From an uncultured Burkholderiaceae bacterium (lineage in GTDB: Bacteria; Pseudomonadota; Gammaproteobacteria; Burkholderiales; Burkholderiaceae), in the NCBI GenBank assembly GCA_937871985.1, contig CALMPB010000012.1:22305-86304 (forward strand): DNA of 64,000 nucleotides, written 5' to 3'. Numbering within the stretch: position 1 is the first letter of the stretch; each line of letters begins with the position of its first letter. A program made the translations under genes and the position numbers. The notes beneath the pieces were generated by a model. It saw nothing but the letters and a program-made list of their open reading frames with translations, was not told the origin of the DNA and did no database searches. Positions 27,693 through 36,646 of this stretch are shown piece after piece.

Positions 27693-28822
27693 TCCAGCTC
27701 CTTGCGCGTCTTGGCGCGGGCCGCGGTCATGAGCAGCAGCAGGTAGAGCAGCAGGACGGCGCTATGGCGATAGATCATCGGCCATATGTCGCCGGCCAGG
27801 AGCAGGCTTTTGAGCATTTCCAGATAATGGGTGGCGGGCAGCACGTGGCCCAGCGCCTCCACCACGGCGGGCATATTGCGCAGGTCGAACAGAAAGCCGG
27901 ACAGCATCAGGGCCGGGAGGAAGCTGACGATCAGGGCGATCTGGCTGGCCATGAACTGGTTCTTCGTGATCGAGGAAATGACCAGGCCAAGGCCCAGCGC
28001 CACCAGGAGATAAAGCATCGAGATCGCGACGACGGCCGTCAGCGAGCCATAGAACGGAACCTGGAACAGGAAACGGGCGGCCAGCAGGCACAATGCGAGT
28101 CCGGCCATGCCGACGCAGAAATACGGAATGATCTTGGCCAGCAGGATTTCGATGGGGCGCACCGGCGTGACGAACAGCGATTCCAGCGTGCCGCGCTCCC
28201 ATTCGCGCGCCATGACCAGCGCCGTCAAAAAGGAACCGACCAGCGTGGCGACGAGCACGATGAGGCCCGGCACCAGGAACCAGGTGCTGGTGTTGGCGGC
28301 GTTGAACCACAGGCGCGGTTCCAGCGTCGCCATGGCCGTGGGCGGGCTTTGCGCGTTGCGGTCGGCCTGTTTCGCCTGCCGCAGCGCCAGGGCTTCTTCG
28401 ACGTAGCCTTGTATGATGCGGGCCCGATTGGCATCGGTGCCGTGCAGGACGAGCTGGATGTGGGCTTGCCCCAGGGCCAGATTGCGCGAAAAATCGGCGG
28501 GAAGGCCCACGATGGCATCGACCTTGCCTTGCGCCATGAGCTGCTCGGCGCCGCGCATGGTGCCGACCATGACCGGGGCGATGCTGGGCGACAAGCTCAG
28601 ACCGGCGACGGCGTCCCGGGCCGTGGGCGAGCTGTCCTGCATGACGATGGCGACCGGGGCGTTCTTGACGTCGAAGCTCATGCCGTAGCCGAAGATGACG
28701 ATCAGCACGATGGGCAGGCCCAGGCCCATCAGCAGATTGCCGCGGTCGCGCAGCAACTGGCGGGTTTCTTTTTTGGTCAGGGCGGCCAGCCGCCGCCAGA
28801 AGCCGCGCGCGTCCGGGATCAT
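27689..28822 (-). CDS. ABC-2 type efflux permease (YbhS-like)
   Basis: A 377-residue paralogue of the neighbouring permease with the same topology. It contains MAREWERGTLESLFVTPVRPIE, the ABC-2 signature, followed by five helices. Overlaps the ATPase gene upstream and the second permease downstream by 4 bp each. E. coli YbhFSR acts as a multidrug and cation exporter; the same role is inferred here. Confidence 0.84.
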   Translation of the reverse strand: MIPDARGFWRRLAALTKKETRQLLRDRGNLLMGLGLPIVLIVIFGYGMSFDVKNAPVAIVMQDSSPTARDAVAGLSLSPSIAPVMVGTMRGAEQLMAQGKVDAIVGLPADFSRNLALGQAHIQLVLHGTDANRARIIQGYVEEALALRQAKQADRNAQSPPTAMATLEPRLWFNAANTSTWFLVPGLIVLVATLVGSFLTALVMAREWERGTLESLFVTPVRPIEILLAKIIPYFCVGMAGLALCLLAARFLFQVPFYGSLTAVVAISMLYLLVALGLGLVISSITKNQFMASQIALIVSFLPALMLSGFLFDLRNMPAVVEALGHVLPATHYLEMLKSLLLAGDIWPMIYRHSAVLLLYLLLLMTAARAKTRKELE

Positions 28823-30672
28823 GGCGGGCTCCCGTTCGGCGCGGTATTGCCGGCTGCGAGCGCATGTCCGCCGGGGCTGTCCGCCGGATCCGCGCCGTCC
28901 GCATCCCGCCGGGCGCGGCGCGCGCCTTCCACGATGCCGATGAACGCCTGTTCCATGCTCATGGGCTCGTCCTGTTTTCCGCCCGCCTGCGCGCGCACTT
29001 CCCGGGGCGTGCCCATCGCCAGTATGCGGCCGGCGTCCTGAATGACGACGCGGTCGCAGTATTCCGCTTCTTCCATGAAGTGCGTGGTGACGATGATGGT
29101 CGTGTCTTGCTCGGCCAGGCTGGTGATGCGCCGCCAGAATTCGCGGCGCGCCAGCGGGTCGGCGCCGCTAGTGGGCTCGTCCAGGAAGAGGATTTCGGGT
29201 TCGTGCAGCAGGCCCACGGCCATGGCAAGCCGCTGCTTGAATCCGCCGGGCAATTGGCCGGCGGGCGTCTGGCCGTGGCTGGACAACTGGAACTGCTCCA
29301 GCGCGGTGTGGATGCGGTCGCGCAGGCGCGTGCCGCGCATGCCGTAGGCGCCGCCGAAGAACGCCAGGTTTTCGTTGACCGACAGGTTGCCGTACAGCGC
29401 GAACTTTTGCGACACATAGCCGATTTTCATACGGGCCTGGGCGCCGGCGGTGCGCAGGTCGTAGCCGGCCACCCGCAATGTGCCGCTGCTGGCGGCAAGC
29501 AGGCCGCACAGCATGCGGAACGTGGTGGTCTTGCCCGCGCCGTTGGGGCCGAGCAGGCCGAAGATCTCGCCGCGCCGCACCGAGAAGGTCGTGTTGTCCA
29601 CGGCGGTGAAATCGCCGAATTTGCGCACGAGCTGCTTGACGTCGATGATGGTCTGGGCCGTTGACCCGGCTTCGCTCGAGCTTGGGGGCGCGGCGGAATG
29701 GGCGATGGGCGCGGCGCGCTGCTGGCCGGCGCGCAGGACGACCATGAAGCCGTCCTCCAGCGAAGGGGGCGCCGGCGAACAAGGGGCGCCGGCAAGCAGG
29801 GATGTCAGGCCGGGGTCGCCCTGGCACAGGCAGTCCGCGGTTCGGATGAAGCGCACCTGGCCGCCGCGCGGTACGGCGTCCAGGGTGTTCGGATCGTCGA
29901 GCAGGCGGGCTTGAAGGAGGCGGGCGGGCTGGCCCGGGAGGGGCGTGGCGACAAAGCACAAGCCGTCGGCTTGTTGCTGGATGCTGTCCGGCCCGCCCTG
30001 GATCAGGACGCGGCCTTCGTGCAGCATCACCACATGGGCGCAGCGCGCCGCTTCGTCCATGTACGAGGTGCTGACGAGAATGGCCAGTTGCTCCTGCTGC
30101 ACCAGTTGTTCCAGGATTTCCCATAGCTCCCGGCGCGACAAGGGATCCACGCCGACAGTCGGTTCGTCGAGCAGCAACATGTCGGGCGAGCGCACCAGGG
30201 TGCAGGCCAGCCCCAGCTTTTGCTTCATGCCGCCCGAGAGCTTGCCGGCCAGCCGCCGTGTGAAGCGGCCCAGGTCGGTCATTTCCATGAGGCGCGCATA
30301 GCGTTGCCCGCGCTCGCTTTTGGGCACGCCGTGCAGATCGGCATACAGATCCAGGTTTTCCTGCACGCTCAGGTCGTCGTACAGGCCGAAGCGTTGCGGC
30401 ATATAGCTGATGCGGTCTTGCACCGCCTGAGGGCTATTGCCTACGTTGATGCCCAGCACTTCCAGTTCTCCCTGGCTGGGCCGCATCAGGCCCGCCGCCA
30501 GGCGCATCAAGGTTGTCTTGCCCGCGCCGTCCGGCCCCACCAAGGCGGTCAAGGCGCCTGTTTGAGCCTGCAGTGAAACGTCGTCCAGGGCGCAAAGGCT
30601 TTGCCGGGTTTCCTTGACCTCGAAGCGTTTGTACAGATTGCGCGCGCGCAGCGCGGGCGCCGGGGCGTTCAT
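28819..30672 (-). CDS. ABC efflux ATPase with two nucleotide-binding domains (YbhF-like)
   Basis: A 617-residue fused ATPase. Domain 1 has Walker A GPDGAGKT (46-53), signature LSGGMKQK and Walker B MLLLDEPTVGVD. Domain 2 has Walker A GPNGAGKT, a slightly altered signature LPGGFKQR and Walker B ILFLDEPTSGADP. A linker of about 100 residues joins them. The open frame runs 106 codons further upstream, but the homologous protein begins at ATG 30672, which overlaps the stop of the HlyD gene by one base (TGATG). It drives the two permeases encoded downstream. Confidence 0.87.
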   Translation of the reverse strand: MNAPAPALRARNLYKRFEVKETRQSLCALDDVSLQAQTGALTALVGPDGAGKTTLMRLAAGLMRPSQGELEVLGINVGNSPQAVQDRISYMPQRFGLYDDLSVQENLDLYADLHGVPKSERGQRYARLMEMTDLGRFTRRLAGKLSGGMKQKLGLACTLVRSPDMLLLDEPTVGVDPLSRRELWEILEQLVQQEQLAILVSTSYMDEAARCAHVVMLHEGRVLIQGGPDSIQQQADGLCFVATPLPGQPARLLQARLLDDPNTLDAVPRGGQVRFIRTADCLCQGDPGLTSLLAGAPCSPAPPSLEDGFMVVLRAGQQRAAPIAHSAAPPSSSEAGSTAQTIIDVKQLVRKFGDFTAVDNTTFSVRRGEIFGLLGPNGAGKTTTFRMLCGLLAASSGTLRVAGYDLRTAGAQARMKIGYVSQKFALYGNLSVNENLAFFGGAYGMRGTRLRDRIHTALEQFQLSSHGQTPAGQLPGGFKQRLAMAVGLLHEPEILFLDEPTSGADPLARREFWRRITSLAEQDTTIIVTTHFMEEAEYCDRVVIQDAGRILAMGTPREVRAQAGGKQDEPMSMEQAFIGIVEGARRARRDADGADPADSPGGHALAAGNTAPNGSPP

Positions 30673-31718
30673 CAAGGTTTCCCGCCGGAATCCGGAGCGG
30701 AAGCGGGAGCTTCCCGCGGGGCGGCGTCCCCGCCGGACAGGCGAATCGTGGCGGGCATGCCCAGCCGCAGGCGGTTGTCCGGATCGTCGACGTTGATGCG
30801 GACTTCGTAGACCAGGCTGGTGCGCAGGTCTTCGGTCTGGACGGTCTTGGGCGTGAATTCGGCGACCGAGGAAATATAGCCGACGCGGCCGTGCAGGGGA
30901 TGATCCGGCTGGCTGTCGGTCAGCACCTGTGCGGCCTGGCCAGGCTTGACCAGGCCCAGGCCGGTTTCGGAAACGTAGGCGCGCACCCATTTCGGACTGG
31001 TCAGCGCCAGGGCATAGACGGGCCGTTGCGGCGAGGCCATGTCGCCCGGTTCGAGCAAACGGCTGCGCACGACCGCGTCGACGGGCGCCTTGAGCTCCGA
31101 GTCGGCCATTTGCTGCCGCGCCAGGGCCAAGTCGGCGCGTGCGGCCGCCAATTGGGCGCGGGCCTGCGCGATGTCTTCCCGGCGCGGCCCGGCGATGGCC
31201 AGTTCCAGGGCCTTGGCGGCGCTGTCCTGGCGGGCCAGCGCCACGGCCTGATCCGCCTTGGCGGCGTCCAGCTGCTCGCGGCTTATGCCCCGGCCGTTCG
31301 TGTCGGCGCTGGCGTTGCGCAGCCGTTGGTATTGTTCTTTGGCCTGGATGGCCTGGGCCTGCGCGGCGGCGGCCGCCGACCTGGCCTGGGCGATTTCCTC
31401 GGGACGGGTGCCGGCCTCCAGGCGCTTCAGGGCTTGTTCCTGGGCGTCGGCCTGGGCCTGGGCCCGGCGCAGGCGCAGCGTCAGCGTGGTGGTGTCGAGC
31501 ACGGCCAGCACCTGCCCCTGCCTGACCTGTTCGCCTTCGGTCGCCAGCACCTGGGCGATGCGTTCACTGGAGTTGAAGGCCAGCGATATCTGCCGCATAT
31601 CGACGTTGCCGTACAGCACGAGACCGTTGGGCGCCGGGTTGTGGCCGAATCGCCACCAGGCGAACGCGGCGATGGCAATGATGGCGGCAATGGCGATGGC
31701 CGGCTTGGCTTTGTTCAT
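30672..31718 (-). CDS. HlyD/membrane-fusion protein (YbhG-like)
   Basis: A 348-residue periplasmic adaptor with a single N-terminal membrane helix, a biotinyl-lipoyl-like half (GEQVRQGQVLAVLD), a long Ala/Gln-rich coiled-coil hairpin (about 80-210) and a beta-barrel part. It links the YbhFSR-type exporter to an outer-membrane channel encoded elsewhere. First gene of the minus-strand efflux operon and divergent from the hydrolase/ABC operon at 31893. Confidence 0.85.
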   Translation of the reverse strand: MNKAKPAIAIAAIIAIAAFAWWRFGHNPAPNGLVLYGNVDMRQISLAFNSSERIAQVLATEGEQVRQGQVLAVLDTTTLTLRLRRAQAQADAQEQALKRLEAGTRPEEIAQARSAAAAAQAQAIQAKEQYQRLRNASADTNGRGISREQLDAAKADQAVALARQDSAAKALELAIAGPRREDIAQARAQLAAARADLALARQQMADSELKAPVDAVVRSRLLEPGDMASPQRPVYALALTSPKWVRAYVSETGLGLVKPGQAAQVLTDSQPDHPLHGRVGYISSVAEFTPKTVQTEDLRTSLVYEVRINVDDPDNRLRLGMPATIRLSGGDAAPREAPASAPDSGGKP

Positions 31719-31783
31719 GAACGGGCCTTGTGTCGTGGTGATCAGGCAAGCATGAAAAGTGTAGTCCGAAGTGTAATCCTGTA

Positions 31784-31812
31784 TTGATAATTGGATTCCG
31801 CTTTGCTAGGAT
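31784..31812 (+). promoter_or_regulatory. Sigma-70-like promoter of the hydrolase/ABC operon
   Basis: TTGATA (31784-31789) and TAGGAT (31807-31812) are separated by 17 bp and match the consensus boxes at 5/6 and 4/6. The predicted start of transcription falls next to the operator at 31821. Confidence 0.5.
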
Positions 31813-31820
31813 GATACAAA

Positions 31821-31837
31821 AATGACCATCGGTCGTT
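31821..31837. promoter_or_regulatory. TetR-like operator overlapping the predicted transcription start
   Basis: AATGACC-N3-GGTCGTT is an inverted repeat with one mismatch (6 of 7 pairs). Its position at about +1 of the promoter at 31784 fits repression. The TetR-family gene at 36647 is a candidate regulator. Confidence 0.5.
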
Positions 31838-31892
31838 AAAAACTTCCGACAAGAATAAACTCAGTAAACCGGAGGGGGGAGAGGCCATAGTC

Positions 31893-32822
31893 ATGTCCGA
31901 TCAAAACGCAGTCTCCAATCCCGCGCCCATCATCGATATGGCGGGCCTGCACGAAATCGCGAATGGCGTCTGGATCATTCCCGACCAGCATCGAATACCG
32001 CTGGTGCCGAACCTGGGCATCATAGAAGGCGAGCGCTCGGTGCTTGTCGTGGATACCGGCATGGGGCGCGAAAATGCCCGCAAAGTGCTGGACAAGGCCC
32101 GTGAAATCGCCAAGGGCCGGCCGCTGTTCCTCACGCTTACCCATTTCCATCCCGAGCATGGCTTCGGCCATCAGGTGTTCGCCGGCGAGGCGACCATACT
32201 TTACAACCGCAGGCAGCGCGACGAGCTGCGGGCCAAGGGCCCGGGCTATCTCGACATGTTCCGGGGGTTCGGCGAGCACGTGGCAAAGTGCCTGGTCGAT
32301 GTCCAGTTCGTCGATCCCGATCTCGTGTACGACGGCAGGCTCACCATGGAACTCGGGGGGCGGGCCGTCGAACTCATCGAAATGGGGCCCGCCCATTCCA
32401 TGGGCGACCAGGTCGTCTGGCTGCCCGAGGAGCGGGTGGTGTTCGTCGGAGATCTGGTCGAAACGGGCGTCTTCCCCATCGTTCCGTTTTTCCCTCCCGA
32501 CGATGCGGATGTGAACGGCAACAAGTGGATACGGGTGCTGCGGCGCATTGCCGCGCTCGGGCCCAAAACCGTCGTTACCGGGCATGGCGATATCGGCGGA
32601 ATCGAATTGATTCAAATCGCCGAGCGATACCTCACAGACATGGGCCGGCAGGTTGCCGCACTCAAAGGTTCCGGGGTTCCCGAGGACGACGTCGTGGCCA
32701 CATTGGAGCCCGTCATCCGCGGCAGGCACCCCGATTGGCGCGAACCCAATTGGGTCGAATCCGGCATCCGCTGTTTTTATGCCACCGGTTACGACGCGGA
32801 CGCCGTGGAGACAGCGCAATGA
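31893..32822 (+). CDS. Metallo-beta-lactamase-fold hydrolase with an HxHxEH motif
   Basis: A 309-residue MBL-fold enzyme. The first metal motif reads THFHPEHG (His84, His86, Glu88, His89); the usual Asp is Glu. The other ligands are recognisable: His in GPAHSMGD, the bridging Asp in VVFVGDLVETG, and His in VVTGHGDIGG. No signal peptide, so it should be cytoplasmic. It overlaps the ABC ATPase gene by 4 bp and so probably hydrolyses the imported compound, an ester, lactone or amide. The substrate is unknown. Confidence 0.82.
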   Translation: MSDQNAVSNPAPIIDMAGLHEIANGVWIIPDQHRIPLVPNLGIIEGERSVLVVDTGMGRENARKVLDKAREIAKGRPLFLTLTHFHPEHGFGHQVFAGEATILYNRRQRDELRAKGPGYLDMFRGFGEHVAKCLVDVQFVDPDLVYDGRLTMELGGRAVELIEMGPAHSMGDQVVWLPEERVVFVGDLVETGVFPIVPFFPPDDADVNGNKWIRVLRRIAALGPKTVVTGHGDIGGIELIQIAERYLTDMGRQVAALKGSGVPEDDVVATLEPVIRGRHPDWREPNWVESGIRCFYATGYDADAVETAQ

Positions 32823-34321
32823 GCTTGTTCGAGCTGCGTGGAGTGCATCGCAGTTTCGGCGGCATACAGGCATTGCGCGGCGCGTCGCTCAAGATCGCGG
32901 GGCCGGGCAGCGTGCACGCCCTGCTCGGATCCAACGGCTGCGGCAAGTCCACGTTGCTGCGCATCGCAACCGGCCAGCTCAAGCCGGACGCGGGCGAAAT
33001 CTTTCTCGACGACAAGCGGGTAAGCTTTGCGGAGCCGCGCGACGCGCTGCGCCACGGCATCTCCACCGTCACGCAAGAAACCACCCTGGCGCCCGCCCTG
33101 ACGGTGGCCGAGAACATCCTGATGGGCAGGCTGCCCCGCGGCAGGTTCGGGGCCATCGATTGGCCGCAGGTCTTTCGCGCGGCGCGCGAGGTCCTGGATT
33201 CGCTCGAGCTCGAGCTGCCCGAGGACGCGCCCGTGGGAACCCTGCGCCCCGACCAGCAGCAAATGGTGGAAATCGCCCGGGCTTTTTCGATGCGGGCGCG
33301 CATCCTGGTCCTGGACGAAGCCACGAGCGCGCTGTCCAGCGACGAAGTCCAGGCCGTATTTCGCACCGTCAAGGGTGCGAGCAAGCGCGGCACCATGGCA
33401 ACGATATTGGTGTCGCACCGAATGGATGAAATCTACGATCTGGCGGACGAAGTCACGGTGTTGCGGGACGGGTGCACCATCTCGACCCGGAGCGTGAAGG
33501 ACACCGGGCGCGACACCCTGGTCTCGGACATGGTGGGCGACGCCGTTCCGCCGACGGATTCCGGCCGAGCGCCGTCGCGTCTGCCCGCAGCTCACCCCTG
33601 TCTTCAGCTTCGACATGTCTTCACCGCCGGATATGTCGAGGACGCCACGCTGTCGGTGCAGCCCGGCGAGATCGTCGGCATCACCGGACTGACGCGTTCG
33701 GGGGCCAACGAGCTGCTCGAAGCGATTTACGGCGCGCGCCCGGTCGAACGCGGCAGCATCTCTTTCGACGGGCGGGACATTACCCATGCCGACATCAACA
33801 CAGCCATCCGGGCCGGCATCGGATTCGTTCCGGCCGACAGGAAATGGCAAGGCGTGCTGCTGAACATGAGCATCAGGCACAACCTGCTGATTCCCGGCAC
33901 CTCGGATCGCTTCCGGCTGAGCCGGCCCGACCGGTCGGAGCTTGCCCTGGTGAATCGCGTCGCCGAGTCCGTGTCCATACGCATGGAAGGCGCCGACAGT
34001 CCGGTGTCGGCCTTGTCGGGGGGCAACCAGCAGAAAGTCGTGATTGGAAAGTGGCTGGCCAAGCCGCTGAAGCTGTTGCTGCTGGCGGAGCCGTCGCGCG
34101 GCGTCGATGTCAGGGCCAAGGCGCAGATCCACGACTTGCTGCGCCAGATAGCCGCCGGCGGAACCGCCGTGCTGTTCGCGTCGACCGAGCTCGAAGAAGT
34201 GGTTCAGCTTGCCGACCGTATCCTGGTGATGTTCCAGGGGCGGATCGTCGGCGACCTTCCCGCCCGGGACGCAAGCGAGTACGCAATAACCTCGATGATG
34301 TCGGGAGTGCGCAATGGCTGA
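32819..34321 (+). CDS. Sugar-type ABC transporter ATPase, two domains, divergent motifs
   Basis: A 500-residue RbsA-family ATPase. Domain 1 has Walker A GSNGCGKST (37-45), but the signature reads LRPDQQQ where LSxGQQQ is usual, and Walker B ends DEAT (166-169). Domain 2 has no P-loop Lys (GLTRSGANE), a good signature LSGGNQQK, and Walker B LLLLAEPSRGVD with Ala for the Asp. The second-domain P-loop defect is common in the family; the other changes are less so. It overlaps the hydrolase gene upstream and the permease gene downstream (8 bp). Confidence 0.83.
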   Translation: MSLFELRGVHRSFGGIQALRGASLKIAGPGSVHALLGSNGCGKSTLLRIATGQLKPDAGEIFLDDKRVSFAEPRDALRHGISTVTQETTLAPALTVAENILMGRLPRGRFGAIDWPQVFRAAREVLDSLELELPEDAPVGTLRPDQQQMVEIARAFSMRARILVLDEATSALSSDEVQAVFRTVKGASKRGTMATILVSHRMDEIYDLADEVTVLRDGCTISTRSVKDTGRDTLVSDMVGDAVPPTDSGRAPSRLPAAHPCLQLRHVFTAGYVEDATLSVQPGEIVGITGLTRSGANELLEAIYGARPVERGSISFDGRDITHADINTAIRAGIGFVPADRKWQGVLLNMSIRHNLLIPGTSDRFRLSRPDRSELALVNRVAESVSIRMEGADSPVSALSGGNQQKVVIGKWLAKPLKLLLLAEPSRGVDVRAKAQIHDLLRQIAAGGTAVLFASTELEEVVQLADRILVMFQGRIVGDLPARDASEYAITSMMSGVRNG

Positions 34322-35333
34322 GACAAAAGCGCATGGCACCGCGCGGCAAGGCAATGTGCGGCGGTTCATCCGCGGCACCGAGCGGTATGCGGCGGTGGTC
34401 ATCATCGACATCGTGCTCGTCATCGTTTTTTCGACGGCGCTGCCCGGCTTCCTCTCCGTCGCCAACATCAGCAATCTGCTCACCGGCAGCGCCGTGCTTT
34501 GGGTGGTGTCCCTGGGCATGACCTTCGTCGTCGTTTCCGCGGGCATCGACCTGGCGGTGGCGTCGCAAATGGGCCTTTCGGGCTATTTGCTTGCGACGCT
34601 GCTGCTCATGGGAATGAGCAGCTGGCTGGCAATCCCCATCGTGCTGGTGTTTTCCGCGGCATGCGGCGCTTTGGTGAATGGCGTGCTGATCGGCAAGGCG
34701 GGACTGAATTTCTTTGTCGTCACACTGGGTTCCATGACCGCGTTCACGGGCATCGTGAACATCTGGTCCGATACGCGCACGCTGGCCGTCGACGACCCTG
34801 TGATCCTGGCCATAGGATACGGAACGTTTCTGGGCCTTCCTATTGCCATCTGGATCATGATCGCCGCGCTGATCATCGGCATCTATATACAGCGATGGAC
34901 TTATTTTGGCCGCGACGTCTTTGCGACGGGCGGCAGCATCGAGGCGGCCAGGCTATCCGGCATCCGGACTTCCCGCATTTTGATCGGCGTTTATACGCTG
35001 AGCGCCGTGTGCGCCGGCATCGCGGCGCTCGTCCAGGTGGGGCAGCTGGGCGCGGCCAGTCCCTTGATCACCCTGGTGCTGCCGCTGCAGGCCGCGGCGG
35101 CGGTGCTGCTGGGTGGAACGGCATTTTCGGGCGGAGTGGGAGGTGTCGTCGGCACCGCGGCAGGGGTGCTGTTCATCGGGATTCTCCAGAACGGCCTTGG
35201 GCTGGCGGGGATTTCCAGCTACTGGCAGCAGGTCGTCACGGGCATCATTCTTGTCCTGGCGGTCGGCCTGGATCCATTGCGCAAACTGCTGGGAGACCTG
35301 CGGCGCCGGCGGCGCCTTGTGCGCCAGTCTTGA
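34314..35333 (+). CDS. Sugar-type ABC transporter permease (RbsC family)
   Basis: A 339-residue membrane protein with about ten helices. It has the motif VVSAGIDLAVASQMGL near residue 77 and the C-terminal GGTAFSGGVGGVVGTAAG. It pairs with the preceding ATPase and the binding protein at 35413. The start overlaps the ATPase end by 8 bp. Confidence 0.85.
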   Translation: MAETKAHGTARQGNVRRFIRGTERYAAVVIIDIVLVIVFSTALPGFLSVANISNLLTGSAVLWVVSLGMTFVVVSAGIDLAVASQMGLSGYLLATLLLMGMSSWLAIPIVLVFSAACGALVNGVLIGKAGLNFFVVTLGSMTAFTGIVNIWSDTRTLAVDDPVILAIGYGTFLGLPIAIWIMIAALIIGIYIQRWTYFGRDVFATGGSIEAARLSGIRTSRILIGVYTLSAVCAGIAALVQVGQLGAASPLITLVLPLQAAAAVLLGGTAFSGGVGGVVGTAAGVLFIGILQNGLGLAGISSYWQQVVTGIILVLAVGLDPLRKLLGDLRRRRRLVRQS

Positions 35334-35412
35334 CGGCGGCAACCGTGGATGTCCTTGCTTCGGGTTTTTGAGCTATTTCCTAAACGGCAGCAAAACGACA
35401 GGAGGTGTTCCT

Positions 35413-36549
35413 ATGTCTCACGATTCCAGGCGGAACATGAAATTCCGCAAAGTGTGCTCTGCATTGGCTTTCGGCGCCGCCTCGGCGCTTGCGCTCGGCA
35501 TTCCCGGCGCCGCGTTTTCGGCCTCTTCGGCCGCGCCGGCCGCCAAAAGTTCTTCCGGTTCCACGTCGGGCGGCCCGTCGGTTGCGCTGTCCGAATACAA
35601 GGGCGTCGAGGCTGCCCTGCCTTCCCGCTATGCGGAACCCAAGCCCGGGGCGGTAAAGACCTTCACCATCGGTTTCATGAACCCGTCGGGCGGCAACCAG
35701 AACCTGCAAGCGGTGCAAGATGCGGCCCAGGCCGAGACGAAACGCCTGGGCGGGCGCTTCATCGCGAAAAACGACAACGTCGACATCAATACGCAGCTCA
35801 ATAATTTCAAGCAGCTCCTCGTCCAGGGCGCCGACGCCATTCTGCTTTACCCCCTGGATCCCAAAGCCCTGGGCCCGGCCATCAAGCAGGCTAAGGAGAA
35901 GGGCGTCGTGGTCATTGGCTACGACGTGACCAACCAGGCCTCCGATCCTTTGCCCGAAGGCTATGTCAGCCAGGTGATGCAGGGGCGCGATTGGCAGGCG
36001 TGGTCCATGGCCAAGGCGATGGCCGGCGCGAAGCCCGGCGGGCAGATCGGCCTGATCGGCTTTGCCGTGCCGGTTCCCGGAATCGAATACCTGATGCAGC
36101 GGGTGAAATACTGGTCGGAGCAGATGGGCTTGAAGGTCGTCGGCCGGCAGGATAATCGGGAGGATTCGGCGGCGGGAGGCAAAGTGGCCGCGACGGCCCT
36201 GCTCGGCGCCAATCCGCAGCTTGCCGGCATCATCGCCTACAACGATCCGTCCGCGGCCGGAGCGGCCGCGGCGGCAAGAATCGCCGGACGCCACATTTCA
36301 ATCGTGGGGATGAACGGCGACGACTTCGGGGCCCAGGGGGTCAAGAAGGGAACGATTACCGCCACCTTCCAGAATGACGCGGTCGGGCAGGGTGTTCAAG
36401 GCGTGATCGGCGCCTACGATGTGCTGGCCGGCCTCAAGGTGCCGAAATCCATTGTCCGCCCGCCACGCGCGGCGCTCACCGCGTCGACGGTCAACGACGT
36501 CAAGACATGGAGCCAGCAATTGGCGGAACTGGGGCACAGCGGCAATTGA
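35413..36549 (+). CDS. Sugar-type ABC transporter substrate-binding protein (RbsB-like)
   Basis: A 378-residue periplasmic protein with a signal peptide (about 1-37, ending AFSA) and a Ser/Ala/Gly-rich spacer. The mature domain starts FTIGFMNPSGGNQNL and has the type I pattern (ADAILLYPLDPKALGPAIKQA, GIIAYNDPSAAGAAAA). Start ATG 35413 follows AGGAGGTGTTCCT, a strong ribosome-binding site; the longer frame upstream overlaps the permease and is not real. Ligand unknown. Confidence 0.84.
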   Translation: MSHDSRRNMKFRKVCSALAFGAASALALGIPGAAFSASSAAPAAKSSSGSTSGGPSVALSEYKGVEAALPSRYAEPKPGAVKTFTIGFMNPSGGNQNLQAVQDAAQAETKRLGGRFIAKNDNVDINTQLNNFKQLLVQGADAILLYPLDPKALGPAIKQAKEKGVVVIGYDVTNQASDPLPEGYVSQVMQGRDWQAWSMAKAMAGAKPGGQIGLIGFAVPVPGIEYLMQRVKYWSEQMGLKVVGRQDNREDSAAGGKVAATALLGANPQLAGIIAYNDPSAAGAAAAARIAGRHISIVGMNGDDFGAQGVKKGTITATFQNDAVGQGVQGVIGAYDVLAGLKVPKSIVRPPRAALTASTVNDVKTWSQQLAELGHSGN

Positions 36550-36646
36550 CGGGGAACCCGGGAGGGCGCTGCCGCCTGCTCTCCTGGGATATCGTTTGGC
36601 AAGTTCAGGCGCCGACGTCAAGCATGCGGATCGAGCAAATGGCGTA

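Noticed and set aside
30673..30990. N-terminal extension of the YbhF-like ATPase
   Set aside because: The extra 106 codons are Arg/Pro/Gly-rich, overlap the HlyD gene in another frame, and the ATPase homology begins at 30672 with a coupled ATG.
32047..32514. Alternative plus-strand frames overlapping the hydrolase
   Set aside because: Compositionally shadow-like, no domain, and embedded in a gene with intact metal-binding motifs.
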